In this document: positions 34,008 to 43,359 of the stretch, piece by piece
How positions within the stretch are numbered: position 1 is the stretch's first letter
Layout: every line of letters starts with the position of its first letter
NCBI RefSeq assembly: GCF_036226525.1
Contig: NZ_CP108487.1
Span: forward strand, 7,254,001-7,318,000
From: Kribbella sp. NBC_01245
Lineage (GTDB): Bacteria > Actinomycetota > Actinomycetes > Propionibacteriales > Kribbellaceae
Reading direction: 5' to 3'
Length of the DNA stretch: 64,000 nucleotides
Made by a program: the position numbers and the translations under genes
Notes under the pieces: model-generated
Seen by the model: only the letters and a program-made list of their open reading frames with translations
What the model was told of the DNA's origin: nothing
The model's database searches: none

Positions 34008-35249
34008 ATGTACCTGTCCACCGCGCGGGCGGCCGACTCGACCACCGCACCTCGCCCTGGCGGCACAGCCAGGGCGAGGGTGTCGGGTACGGTCGTCGCC
34101 CTCGGCCTGGTCAGCCTCGTCACCGACGCCTCGGCCGAGATGGTCACGGCGGTGCTGCCGCTGTACCTGATGTACGGGTTGAGCCTCGGCTACCTGCAAC
34201 TCGGCGCGCTCGACGCCCTCTACACCGGCGCGACGGCATTGCTCCGGCTCGCGGGCGGTCATCTCGCCGACCGTCTCGCCCGTCCGAAGGCTGTCGCGAT
34301 AGTCGGCTACAGCCTGTCGGCCTTGACCAAGCTCGGCCTGCCCGCGGTCGGTGGATCGCTCGGCGGGCTGAGCGCGGTCGTGGCCGTCGACCGGGCCGGC
34401 AAGGGCATTCGTACGGCGCCGCGCGATGCGTTGATCACGCAATCGACCCCGGCGCCGGAACTCGGCCGCGCGTTCGGCGTACATCGCGCTCTCGACACCG
34501 CGGGCGCCTTGCTTGGCCCGTTGCTGGCGTTCGGGCTGATCGCGGCGATCCCTGGTGGGTACGACGTGGTATTCAGTACGAGCTTCTGCCTGGCCGCGAT
34601 CGGCGTACTGATCCTGGTCTTCTTCGTCGCCCAACCGCATCGCGCGATCGCCCGCAAAGCCGTCAGCCTGCGCGCTGGTCTGTCGGTCATCACGGCTCCG
34701 GGTCTTCGCCGACTCGTGCTCGCGGCAGGTCTGCTCGGACTCGTCACGGTTGGGGACATGTTCTTGTACGTCTCGGTGCAGCGGACGGCCGATCTGCCGC
34801 CGGCGGTGCTGCCACTCCTGCCTTTGGGGACGGCGTTGACCTTCATGCTGGCGGCGATTCCCTTCGGGCGACTGGCCGATCGGATCGGGCGGTGGCGGTT
34901 GTTCCTTGGCGGTCACGGGTTGTTACTCGGGGCATACGTATTGGTTGCTTCGGGCACCGAGGGGCGGATCGTGGCGGGCGTCGTACTTCTGCTGCATGGG
35001 TTGTTCTATGCCGCGAGCGATGGCGTGCTGATGGCGTACGCGGCGCCGTTCATCCCTGACCACTTGCGTGGTACGGGGCTTGCGGTGGTTCAGACGGCGC
35101 AGGCTGTCGCGCGTGCAGTTGGGGCCGTGGGGTTCGGCGCGGTGGCTGCGCTGGCCGATCCTGGTCCGACGTTTGCGGTCTTCGGGATCGGGTTGGCGCT
35201 TGCGATCGTGGCGGGCGTTCGGTTGATGGCGCCGCGGGGTTTGGCGTGA
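34008..35249 (+). CDS. MFS transporter
   Basis: A 413-residue major facilitator protein with 12 predicted helices. The loop motif GGHLADRLARPKAVAIVG (about residues 85-102) is the MFS signature A, and VDRAGKGIRTAPRDALI is typical of a bacterial subgroup of unknown substrate. GRLADRIGRWRLFLGG is the second-half copy of signature A. It starts five bases after the phosphoesterase stop and overlaps the next gene by four bases (GTGA), so it may be co-expressed with both neighbours. Confidence 0.88.
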   Translation: MYLSTARAADSTTAPRPGGTARARVSGTVVALGLVSLVTDASAEMVTAVLPLYLMYGLSLGYLQLGALDALYTGATALLRLAGGHLADRLARPKAVAIVGYSLSALTKLGLPAVGGSLGGLSAVVAVDRAGKGIRTAPRDALITQSTPAPELGRAFGVHRALDTAGALLGPLLAFGLIAAIPGGYDVVFSTSFCLAAIGVLILVFFVAQPHRAIARKAVSLRAGLSVITAPGLRRLVLAAGLLGLVTVGDMFLYVSVQRTADLPPAVLPLLPLGTALTFMLAAIPFGRLADRIGRWRLFLGGHGLLLGAYVLVASGTEGRIVAGVVLLLHGLFYAASDGVLMAYAAPFIPDHLRGTGLAVVQTAQAVARAVGAVGFGAVAALADPGPTFAVFGIGLALAIVAGVRLMAPRGLA

Positions 35250-36190
35250 GCAGGCGCAGGGTTTTGTCGGGGCTGGCGTTGATCGGGTTGGTCGTTGCCT
35301 CGGGCACCGGTTATCTCGGTTGGCGGCTTGCCGCTGGTGAAGCGGTGCCTGCGGGTGCGTTGGAGCTGGGTCGTGCCGGCACCATGCTGTACGTCGAACC
35401 CGGGTCGGGGCGGGTTCGGCAAGCGCCTGCGGGTGGTGGCGAGGCCTTCGGCGCCGGTCCGACGTGCCATCGGGTCTACGCGGGTGGCGATACGTTGGCG
35501 TGTTTGCGTGCGACGGCCGTACCGATGGCGTCGGAACTCGACATCACCGAGGCCGGATCTACCTCACGTCGTACGTTGGAGTTGTGGGGGAATCCCAGCA
35601 GGGTAAGGGTTTCCGCGTCGGGTCGGTTGGTGGCCTGGACGGTATTTCGTACTGGTGACACCTATCTCGTGCCGGGGGCGTTTGCGACGACTGCGGGGAT
35701 TTTCGACCTGCGTCTTGGTACGCATTACGGCTCGCTGGAGGACTTCACCGCGTTGGTGGACGGGACGGCGTACAAGGCCGTCGATCGGAACTTCTGGGGG
35801 ATCACCTTCGCGGCCGATGACCGGACGTTCTACGCGACGATGGCGTCGAAGGGGCGGACCTGGTTGATGCGTGGAGACCTGGTCACGCGTCGGCTGGTTG
35901 CTATGCGGCAGAACGTGGAGTGTCCTTCGATCTCGCCGGATGGGTCGCGGTTGGCCTACAAGTTCCGGACAGGGAAGACGTGGCGGTTGCATGTGTTGCA
36001 GCTTCCGTCTGGCGCCGATTGGGCGTTGGCGGAGACGGCTCATGTGGACGATCAACCGGTCTGGCTCGACGATCAGACCGTTGCCTATAGCAAGAATGAC
36101 GGCGACCGGCCGGGCGTGTTCGCCGTACCGGCTGATGGATCGGGTGTGCCCCGGCGGATCGTGACCGGCTCGTCCCCGGCCGCCGGGTGA
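35246..36190 (+). CDS. Membrane-anchored beta-propeller (TolB-like) protein
   Basis: A 314-residue protein with an N-terminal membrane anchor (VLSGLALIGLVVASGTGYLGW) and WD40-like PD40 repeats outside the membrane: NVECPSISPDGSRLAYKF, DDQPVWLDDQTVAYSK and DRPGVFAVPADGSG are clear blades. GTG start overlaps the MFS stop and its own end overlaps the YibE/F gene (GTGA on both sides), so it is the middle gene of a coupled trio. A sensor or scaffold role at the cell surface is possible; no enzyme motif is visible. Confidence 0.78.
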   Translation: MSRRRVLSGLALIGLVVASGTGYLGWRLAAGEAVPAGALELGRAGTMLYVEPGSGRVRQAPAGGGEAFGAGPTCHRVYAGGDTLACLRATAVPMASELDITEAGSTSRRTLELWGNPSRVRVSASGRLVAWTVFRTGDTYLVPGAFATTAGIFDLRLGTHYGSLEDFTALVDGTAYKAVDRNFWGITFAADDRTFYATMASKGRTWLMRGDLVTRRLVAMRQNVECPSISPDGSRLAYKFRTGKTWRLHVLQLPSGADWALAETAHVDDQPVWLDDQTVAYSKNDGDRPGVFAVPADGSGVPRRIVTGSSPAAG

Positions 36191-37332
36191 CCCACGACCA
36201 CGGCCGGTCGTCGGCACCGCTTTCGCCCAGGGCCCGTCGGTTGCTGGTATGCGTTGTTGTTCCGTTGCTGCTGTTGACGGCGGTGCTCCTGGTCGTACTT
36301 CGGCCGCACGGCGACGTGAAGGTCGACGCGCTGCAGGCCGCGAAGGCGCGCGGTCAGGTCACCGCCGTCATCCCTTGCCCGCAAGCGCCGGACGAATGCG
36401 ATCGCGCGACAGTCCGTTTGACCGACGGCGCGATTGTGACTGCGCGCGTGGTCAAACACCCGCTGGTGCCGCCCGTGCGTACCGGCCAGCGAATCCTCTT
36501 GTCCGTGGCCGAGAACGCCGAACCGGCAGACCGCTACCTCTACGTAGACCAGGACCGAAGCCGTCCGCTCCTGGCTCTCGCGCTGGTCTTCGCGTTCGCC
36601 GTGGTGCTGCTCTCGCGATGGCGCGGGGTGGCCGCACTCGTCGCACTGGCCGTGACCGCGTTAGTGCTCACGCAATTCGTCCTGCCCGCCATCCTCGGCG
36701 GCGCCAATCCCGTGCTCGTCGCGGTCGTCGGTGGTACGGCGATCATGGTGCTGGCGCTCTACCTCACGCACGGATTCAACGCCCGTACGTCGGTCGCGCT
36801 GCTCGGCACCATCGGCGCCTTGCTGCTCACCGCCTTGCTCGCCGAGGCCTTCCTACGCCTCACCCGCATCACCGGCCTGAGCGCGGACGGCGCCTCCGAA
36901 GTCGCGTCGTACGTCCCCGGCCTCGACGTCCAGGGCCTCCTCATCGCAGGCGTGGTGATCGGCACCCTCGGCGTACTCGACGACGTCACCGTCACCCAAA
37001 CCGCCGTCGTCTGGGAACTCGCCGCCGCCGACCCGAACGCCAGCCGAGCCGACCTCTTCGGCGCCGGCCTGCGAGTAGGCCGAGCCCACGTCGCGTCAGT
37101 CGTCAACACCCTCGTACTCGCCTACGCCGGCGCCGCCCTCCCCATGCTGATGCTCTTCGCCATCAGCGGCATGCCCCAGCTCTACGCCCTCTCCACCGAA
37201 CAAGTAGCAGTCGAGATCGTCCGAGCCCTAGTCGGCAGCCTAGGCATAACCGCCGCCATGCCCCTAACCACCCTCCTAGCCGCCCTAACCCACCCCACGC
37301 CATCCCCAAACCCCGTCATCGGTCCCTTGTGA
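36187..37332 (+). CDS. YibE/F-family membrane protein
   Basis: A 381-residue protein with one N-terminal membrane anchor, an extracytoplasmic domain (about 45-120), and some seven further membrane helices with GVLDDVTVTQTAVVWEL and GRAHVASVVNTLVLAYAGAALP, hallmarks of the YibE/F family of unknown transport function. GTG start overlaps the propeller gene. The final codons (encoding PVIGPL and the stop) fall inside a family B repeat, so the repeat supplies the present C-terminus. From about 36850 on, synonymous codon choice shifts towards CTA and A-ending codons. Confidence 0.85.
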   Translation: MTHDHGRSSAPLSPRARRLLVCVVVPLLLLTAVLLVVLRPHGDVKVDALQAAKARGQVTAVIPCPQAPDECDRATVRLTDGAIVTARVVKHPLVPPVRTGQRILLSVAENAEPADRYLYVDQDRSRPLLALALVFAFAVVLLSRWRGVAALVALAVTALVLTQFVLPAILGGANPVLVAVVGGTAIMVLALYLTHGFNARTSVALLGTIGALLLTALLAEAFLRLTRITGLSADGASEVASYVPGLDVQGLLIAGVVIGTLGVLDDVTVTQTAVVWELAAADPNASRADLFGAGLRVGRAHVASVVNTLVLAYAGAALPMLMLFAISGMPQLYALSTEQVAVEIVRALVGSLGITAAMPLTTLLAALTHPTPSPNPVIGPL

Positions 37333-37563
37333 CCCGGCGTGTCGTGGTTCATCGGTCCCTCGTGGCCAAAGGCGCACGCCTAGCTCTTTGCATTCATTCG
37401 TCGGAATCCGCCCTCTCCCGTCCGCTGACCTGTACTGGAACGCGGTGGCTGAGGGCGGATTCCGACGAATGAATGCAAAGAAGGGAAGGGCCCGGTCTCC
37501 CACGCGTGGTCAGAAGGGGCCGATGAACCCCGACACGCCGCGTCACAAGGGCCCGATGATCGG
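37313..37563. repeat. Nested repeat: family A hairpin inside a family B inverted pair
   Basis: Outer arms 37313-37368 and 37507-37563 are family B sequence in opposite directions (about 1.7 units each). Between them sits a complete family A hairpin, arms 37386-37415 and 37451-37480, perfect over 30 bases. This A copy reads GCATTC where others read GCGTTC, with the complementary change in the other arm. The outer left arm contains the stop codon of the YibE/F gene. Confidence 0.88.
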
Positions 37564-37607
37564 TATACGACACGCCGGAGGGCCGGAGGGCTGGGGACGG
37601 GCGGGGG

Positions 37608-38537
37608 TTAGGTCCAGTCCCAGGCGATGCTGTAGATGCCGCTGGTGGGGTCTAGTTCGGCGAATTGGGCGGTGTGGCTGGCGCCTAGGGTGAGTTCGCT
37701 GGTGGTTCGGTCGTCGCTGACGGTTGTGCTGTAGGTGCGGTAGACGCGGGCCGGCAGCACTCCGGCGGGGAAGGCTAGCTGGATCGAGAAGTCGCGCACG
37801 GAACGCTGTACGCGCTGGGTGTGGACGGTGTCGGCGAGACCCGGCCTGGGTTGCAGCGTGTACTGCAGGACGGTCAATTCGCCGAGCCGGAGCGGCTGGT
37901 CCAGCAACAACTCGAAGGTCGTGAACCCGGTCGCCTCGTCGTCGCGCTGGCGGCCGGGGCGGCATCCCCTCGTGCCGGTGATGCGCAGCGGTTCGGCCCC
38001 GGCGGGATCGGTGCGGAAGGCAAAGACTTTGCGATCGACCTGGTCCCGTTCGGCTCGGGCGACCAAGTGGTAGGTGATGCTGTCGATCCGGCGATCGGCC
38101 CCGACGGTTAGCTGCAGGTGCATCCCGATCGACGTGAGGTTGTGCATCACCTCCGGGGTGGAGCCCATGCGTTGCAAGGCGCGCGCCAGACCATCCGGAC
38201 GGGCCCAGGCCTGGTCGGGCCGGAGGACGCCGGGTTTGTGGCTGAGCCAGCGGCCGCGGGGGCGGGGCGGTCCGAGCAGGGCGGAGAGGGCGCCGGGTTC
38301 GACCCCGGCCAGGCTCTCGATGATCGCCAGTGCGCGCAGCGATTCCGGCCGCTCGGGCTGGGTCCGGCCGTGCTGCCAATAACTCAGCGCGGTCTTACTG
38401 ACGGGAACGCCGTACTCCCGCAGCCGGACCTGCAGCCGGTCCAACGTGAGGCCGCTGGACCGGACCGCAAGCCGAAGCGCCAGGCTGAACGGTCCGGTGG
38501 CCAGTGCTTCGTCCAGTCGCTCGGTCTCGACAGGCAT
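37608..38537 (-). CDS. Helix-turn-helix domain protein
   Basis: A 309-residue protein with an N-terminal XRE-like helix-turn-helix (LRLAVRSSGLTLDRLQVRLR and VSKTALSYWQHGRTQPERPES, about residues 20-70) and a C-terminal domain of about 200 residues with beta-rich character and no recognised motif. ATG at 38537 follows GGAGG by 8 bases; an upstream GTG would add three residues. Related actinobacterial proteins exist with unknown roles. It is transcribed in the same direction as, and just downstream of, the large GH123-like gene, and may be in the same unit. Confidence 0.75.
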   Translation of the reverse strand: MPVETERLDEALATGPFSLALRLAVRSSGLTLDRLQVRLREYGVPVSKTALSYWQHGRTQPERPESLRALAIIESLAGVEPGALSALLGPPRPRGRWLSHKPGVLRPDQAWARPDGLARALQRMGSTPEVMHNLTSIGMHLQLTVGADRRIDSITYHLVARAERDQVDRKVFAFRTDPAGAEPLRITGTRGCRPGRQRDDEATGFTTFELLLDQPLRLGELTVLQYTLQPRPGLADTVHTQRVQRSVRDFSIQLAFPAGVLPARVYRTYSTTVSDDRTTSELTLGASHTAQFAELDPTSGIYSIAWDWT

Positions 38538-38561
38538 GGCACGCACCTCCGGCCCAACAGC

Positions 38562-41500
38562 CTAATGCGTGATGACCTCCGCGCCGAGTTCGTTGCTGTG
38601 CCAAGGGCCGATGGCCGGGGCGTCCTGCCAGCAATGCCGCAGCGTGCCGGCCGCCGTACGGGCGAAGAAGTGCAGGCGCCCGTCGGTGTCCTGCGTGACG
38701 GCGCCATCGCCCGCCACTTCGACCGGAATGAGCGTGGTGTCCCAAGGCCCACCCTCCGGCACGCGCTGCCAACTGTGGAAGACCCGGCCGTCGGTGGTGC
38801 GTGCGAAGTACGTGAGTTTGCCGGCCGCGTCGAGGTGTGCGGACGGATCGCCCGCGATGGTCGCCGTACCCTCGGCCGTCTCCCGCGGAAGCAGCGCCCA
38901 CCGCCACGGTCCTTCGCCCGGCGTGCTCTGCCAGCCGTGGATGATGCCGCCCGAGTTGTGCCGCGCGTGGAAGGTCAGACGGCCCGAGATCCCTTGTGCC
39001 ACAGCGATTCGGCCCGCGGTCGTGGCAGGCGCGCCGGTGCCGTTCTCGAACAGGCGATCGGAGTACCAGGTCTCGCTTCCCGGCGTCGCCTGCCAGCCGT
39101 GCAGGATGTCGCCGTTTGTGGTCTGGGCGAACCACGTCAACTTGCCCGACGGGTCCTGGATCGTGACGGGATCACCCGTGATGTGGACCGAGCCGACGTA
39201 CCCGCCGGACCAACCGTCGGTCGCGGGACGGTCCTGCCAGCCGCGGTAGAGGCGTCCACCACTCGTCCGGACGAAGAAGTTCAACCGCCCGGCGTCATCG
39301 AGGGCGACGGCCGGAACGCCCACGGCGGTGTCACCGGTCAAGAGAGGCGTGACTGTACGTCGTACCCAGGAGCCCTCGTCGCGCGTCCACTGGATCACGC
39401 CATCGCGCAGACTGACCAGGTTGAGCCGCCCGGCCGGGTCGATCGCGCTCACGGTCGGACTGCCCGCCACCGGTCCCGCGACGAGCTGCCAAGCGGCCGG
39501 GTCGGACCCGGTCTGCCGGCCGATCGCCAGATTGCCGTCCGTGCGTACGACGTGCACGAGCGGTTTGCCCGCGGCGTCCTGGCGGGCCCACGTGCCGGGA
39601 CTCGGCAGGCCCGTCCGGCTTCGCAGGAAGCGCAGATTGTCCAGATAGAGCGTGAGTGGAACGGCTCGGCGTTGGACGCGTAGGTGGATAGACGTGATCT
39701 TCGTCAAGTCGTTCACCAGGCCGGCGATCGGTACGACGACCCGTTGCTGCTTGCGCGGTGAAAGGTAGACGGGGTTCCCGGCGTCGAGGTGCACCGGGTC
39801 GTGGAAGTCGCAGTGCATCAGGATGAGGTCATCCGAGTCGTTGAAGACGTCGAACGCGACCGCGTCGAACGTGGACCAGTTGTTGCGCCCGATCGACTCC
39901 TGCGGCGCCTCGGCCGCGCCGGTATAGAAGTAGACCCCCGGATCGACCGGCGTATTCGCCTGAAACACCAGCTTCGCCGAGGACTTGCCACTCACCACAT
40001 GCTCGGTTGATCGCGTCGCCGTGACGTACGACGCGCGCGCCTTCCGCACCTCGACGTCGGTCTCGAAACTGTTGACGATGATCTCGTGCGGAGTCGCCGC
40101 GCGGCCCACCTCGATCGTCCGGACGAGCTCCTTCCCGGCGATGGAGATCGCGAGATCCCGCCTGCCCTGCAAGAGATCCGCGGTGATTTGGTGGACGTCC
40201 GCGCCGGCGGTGCTGGTGACCGACGAGATCTTGCCAAGAGCAACGGACACACTGGTGCCCTTGGCAACGATCACAGTCACGGGAACGTTGTGCGCCGTCG
40301 GTTTGCCAGCGCTGATCAGCGCAGGCGTGGCTCCGAACAGCTGCGCCACCTCGGCTCCGACTTGCGCCCGGATCCGGTGGAACGACACCGAGTCGTCCTG
40401 ATAGTGCAACCCGCCATGGAGTACGTCGTGCGCCGACCGCAAGGCCGACTTCACGTCGAACCGGCCGGTCGCACCCCATTGGGCGAGGAGCTCGGTGGCA
40501 CGTCGCTCGTACAAGGCGAGGTACTCGAGATCCTCCATGCCATCGCGTAGCGCCTGCAGCCGGACCGTACCGACCGGACCGTCGATGCCGACCTGCTTGC
40601 CCGGGTACATCAGATAGCCGTCGCCCGGATATTCGTTCAGCGCGTTCGGCTCGGTCCAGCGGTCGGACCACTGGTAATGGCCGTCGGGCTTGAAGTCGTA
40701 CTTGCCGAAGACGGTCGTCGACCAGTAGAGGAATCCCTCGATGCCCAGGTGGTGCTGGATCCACGGCAACAGCCGATGGCCGACCGCGCTGTCGGCGGTG
40801 AAGACACCCGGCAGCGGCCACTGGTGTCCGTAAGCGGCGTACCACCAGACCAGGTCGCCGCGAGCCTTGAGGGCCTCGACGATGCCGGGCAGTTCCGGTT
40901 TGGGCGCGGTGATGACGAAGCACCAGGCGCGGACGAAGTCGAGCAGCTTCTGCGGAGGCGGATCGGTCAGCGTCAGCACATGCGGGATATCGGGCGCGAC
41001 CGTATCGACCGTCGTGAACAGCTTGCGCACGTTCTCGTAGGCCGTGTCGTTCATCGGCTCGTCCGCGTAGTAGAAGTAGCCCCGGTCGATCAGGCCGCCG
41101 CCCAGCGAACGCAGACCGTCGACCACCGCGCGCAGCCGGCCCGTGTCAACGGTGAACCCGGAGTCGTTGCCGCCCGAGGTGTACAGCGGGATGCGGAACT
41201 TTCGCAGCCGTGGATCGCGCAGGTACGTCTCGGCGTGGGACAGCCAGACGTCGGGTTCGGGCTCGGGGCCCGGCCCAGGCTTGTACGGTCCAGGGCCGTG
41301 CTGGGCGCGCACGGGGAAGTCGTCCGAGGCGAGACGATGCCGCAGCTGGAACTCGTAGTACTTCTTCAGGAGATCGTCGTACCGGGTTGTTCCCCACTGG
41401 GCGTCGTGCGCCCACGAGACCTGCTGGTACCAGATGGCCGCGGCGGTGTCGGTACTCGGCTCGTCGGGCAGCTCGAAGTTCCACACCTCGAGGTCTAGCG

Positions 41501-42092
41501 GAACCGTCACGACGGTGGTGCCGCCGGAGATCGTGATGGTGCCCGAGTAGAGGCCGGCGGGCTGGCCCTTGGGAATCCGGACGGTGATCCAGACTCCCGT
41601 GTTGCGATCGGCGACGGCCTGGATTGTTGTCGAGGGCAACAAAGGCACGAGTGCGTCGGGAAAGAAGCCGGAGCCGTATGAGCTCTGCCCAGGTTTGATC
41701 TCCGAGTAGTGCTGCCGGAACAGCTCGACCTGAGCCGCCGGGATGGTGCCTGCCGGACCGGCGAGATCAGACGTGGTCAGTCGTACGTCGGCGGTGCCCG
41801 AGGTGGTGCGCAGGATGAGCTGGCCCGATTCCTCCTCGTTGCGCGCCGCCTTGAGGCTGATCCGGGTGCCAGGGGTGCCGGGAAAGGCCGAGTCGCGTTT
41901 GACCTTCAGGTTCGGCGAGGGCAGCCAGACAGTCACCGGGGCGACGGCCGCTCGCGTGCTGCCGGCACCACTGGTATTGGTCGCGTGGGCCTCGCCGATG
42001 AAAGCGGGCACGGTCGCGGTGGCAGCCATCCAGGCCATCACCTGGCGGCGACTCGGTACGTTGGACCCTGGTGGATTCGGCGCTGTGGACAT
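38562..42092 (-). CDS. Secreted GH123-like (DUF4091) glycosidase with C-terminal lectin-like propeller
   Basis: An 1176-residue exported protein. The N-terminus has a Tat-type signal (PSRRQVMAWMAATATVPAF). Residues about 50-210 form a beta-sandwich; about 215-560 a TIM-barrel of the DUF4091/GH123 type with YFYYADEPMND near 345, whose Asp-Glu pair matches the substrate-assisted catalytic pair of GH123 beta-N-acetylgalactosaminidases. A further sandwich follows (to about 850), then about 320 residues of repeats (LxFFARTxxGxLxHxWQ) like PLL/tectonin beta-propeller lectins. ATG at 42092 after GGAGG. It probably removes N-acetylgalactosamine from glycans; substrate inferred. Confidence 0.8.
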   Translation of the reverse strand: MSTAPNPPGSNVPSRRQVMAWMAATATVPAFIGEAHATNTSGAGSTRAAVAPVTVWLPSPNLKVKRDSAFPGTPGTRISLKAARNEEESGQLILRTTSGTADVRLTTSDLAGPAGTIPAAQVELFRQHYSEIKPGQSSYGSGFFPDALVPLLPSTTIQAVADRNTGVWITVRIPKGQPAGLYSGTITISGGTTVVTVPLDLEVWNFELPDEPSTDTAAAIWYQQVSWAHDAQWGTTRYDDLLKKYYEFQLRHRLASDDFPVRAQHGPGPYKPGPGPEPEPDVWLSHAETYLRDPRLRKFRIPLYTSGGNDSGFTVDTGRLRAVVDGLRSLGGGLIDRGYFYYADEPMNDTAYENVRKLFTTVDTVAPDIPHVLTLTDPPPQKLLDFVRAWCFVITAPKPELPGIVEALKARGDLVWWYAAYGHQWPLPGVFTADSAVGHRLLPWIQHHLGIEGFLYWSTTVFGKYDFKPDGHYQWSDRWTEPNALNEYPGDGYLMYPGKQVGIDGPVGTVRLQALRDGMEDLEYLALYERRATELLAQWGATGRFDVKSALRSAHDVLHGGLHYQDDSVSFHRIRAQVGAEVAQLFGATPALISAGKPTAHNVPVTVIVAKGTSVSVALGKISSVTSTAGADVHQITADLLQGRRDLAISIAGKELVRTIEVGRAATPHEIIVNSFETDVEVRKARASYVTATRSTEHVVSGKSSAKLVFQANTPVDPGVYFYTGAAEAPQESIGRNNWSTFDAVAFDVFNDSDDLILMHCDFHDPVHLDAGNPVYLSPRKQQRVVVPIAGLVNDLTKITSIHLRVQRRAVPLTLYLDNLRFLRSRTGLPSPGTWARQDAAGKPLVHVVRTDGNLAIGRQTGSDPAAWQLVAGPVAGSPTVSAIDPAGRLNLVSLRDGVIQWTRDEGSWVRRTVTPLLTGDTAVGVPAVALDDAGRLNFFVRTSGGRLYRGWQDRPATDGWSGGYVGSVHITGDPVTIQDPSGKLTWFAQTTNGDILHGWQATPGSETWYSDRLFENGTGAPATTAGRIAVAQGISGRLTFHARHNSGGIIHGWQSTPGEGPWRWALLPRETAEGTATIAGDPSAHLDAAGKLTYFARTTDGRVFHSWQRVPEGGPWDTTLIPVEVAGDGAVTQDTDGRLHFFARTAAGTLRHCWQDAPAIGPWHSNELGAEVITH

Positions 42093-42195
42093 TGGGCGGC
42101 CTCCGGCGGAATTATGTTGAGCTCCATCAATATTCGCTGAGGAGCCACAACGTCAACACCCTTCGATCAGGGTGGAATCCCTTTAATCACAAGGT

Positions 42196-43359
42196 CTAGA
42201 CCGCCGGACACTCCAGTCGTCCGAGTGGGCCGGAGCCGCTAGCCAGGAGTGCGGTCTCGACGTTCTCGGCGGCGAGGGTGACGGCGCCGAGCGCGGGGGA
42301 GTCGCCCGCGAGCGGCGAGACCCGAACCTCCGGGGGCTGCCGAATGTACCGCTCGAGCTCGGTGGCGAGCAGTGGCGCGAGCAACTCGCCGTGCTCGGCC
42401 AGGGATCCGCTCAGCACCAGCACTTCGGGATCGATGATCGCGCAGACCGTGCCGGCGGCCGCCGCCATGTCGTGCACGTAGCGCTGGACCGCGTCGACGC
42501 CTTGCCGCACGCCTTCGGCCGCGGCGTACAGCGTGTCGGCGACCGGGTCGTCCGTCGCGCCCGACGCGGGCACCGCGCCACTGTGCTGGAGGTGGCCGAT
42601 CGCGTCCTCCCAGCGGAGTGCGGGCAACAGGCTGAGATCACCGGCCATCGCGGCGAACCCCCGATGCGGGCGGCCGCCGATGATCAACCCGAGCCCGGTA
42701 CGGCGCCCGGCCTGCAACACCACGAGATCCTCGGCCCCTCGTCCAGCGCCGCGGCGGTGCTCGGCCAAGCCGCAGAGGCGGCTGTCGTTCTGCCCGGCGA
42801 GGACGCCTCGGGGTAACCGCTCGCGCAGGAATGCCACCAGGTCGACGCCGGCCCAGTCCGCGATGGCGTCGGACAGTACGACGCGGCCGTCCTCGTCGAC
42901 GGTGCCGGTGCTGCCGGCCACCGCGCCCCAGACGTCGGCCGGGGTCGTGCCAGTTTCCTGCAGGCATTGCCGAATCGCCTTGTCGACCACGGTGAGGCGA
43001 CGCCGCCGGGACAGCTCCGGCGTGGTCGGCCGCCGGGTCGATCCGAGCACGTGGCCGTCGAGGTCGGCGATCATCGCGCGAACGCTGTGCGCGCCGATGT
43101 CCAGCCCGAGCACCTTGCCCGCGTCGGCACGAAAGGTGTACCGATGGGCGGGGCGGCCGCGTCCGCTCACCACTGGCGGATGCTCGGCGAGCCAGCCGCG
43201 GCCGACCAGTTCGCGAACCACCTCGCCCACCGAGGCGCGCGCCAATCCGGTCCGCTCGACGACCTCGGCCAGCCGCAACTCGCCCGCCTGCCGCACGCTA
43301 TTGAGCACGGCAAGCTCGTTGATCCGCCGCAACTGATTGAGATCCGCGCCGCTACCCAT
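42196..43359 (-). CDS. ROK-family transcriptional regulator
   Basis: A 387-residue ROK repressor: N-terminal winged helix (RLAEVVERTGLARASVGEVVRELVGRGW, residues 27-55) plus a sugar-kinase-like domain with LGLDIGAHSVRA near 87. The usual zinc-site CxCGxxGCxE is absent; the corresponding stretch GFAAMAGDLSLLPALRWEDAI has no cysteine, so ligand sensing may differ. ATG at 43359 after GAGGGGG. It stands upstream of the GH123-like gene in the same orientation (gap 103 bases), so control of that enzyme by an amino sugar or sugar is likely. Confidence 0.88.
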   Translation of the reverse strand: MGSGADLNQLRRINELAVLNSVRQAGELRLAEVVERTGLARASVGEVVRELVGRGWLAEHPPVVSGRGRPAHRYTFRADAGKVLGLDIGAHSVRAMIADLDGHVLGSTRRPTTPELSRRRRLTVVDKAIRQCLQETGTTPADVWGAVAGSTGTVDEDGRVVLSDAIADWAGVDLVAFLRERLPRGVLAGQNDSRLCGLAEHRRGAGRGAEDLVVLQAGRRTGLGLIIGGRPHRGFAAMAGDLSLLPALRWEDAIGHLQHSGAVPASGATDDPVADTLYAAAEGVRQGVDAVQRYVHDMAAAAGTVCAIIDPEVLVLSGSLAEHGELLAPLLATELERYIRQPPEVRVSPLAGDSPALGAVTLAAENVETALLASGSGPLGRLECPAV

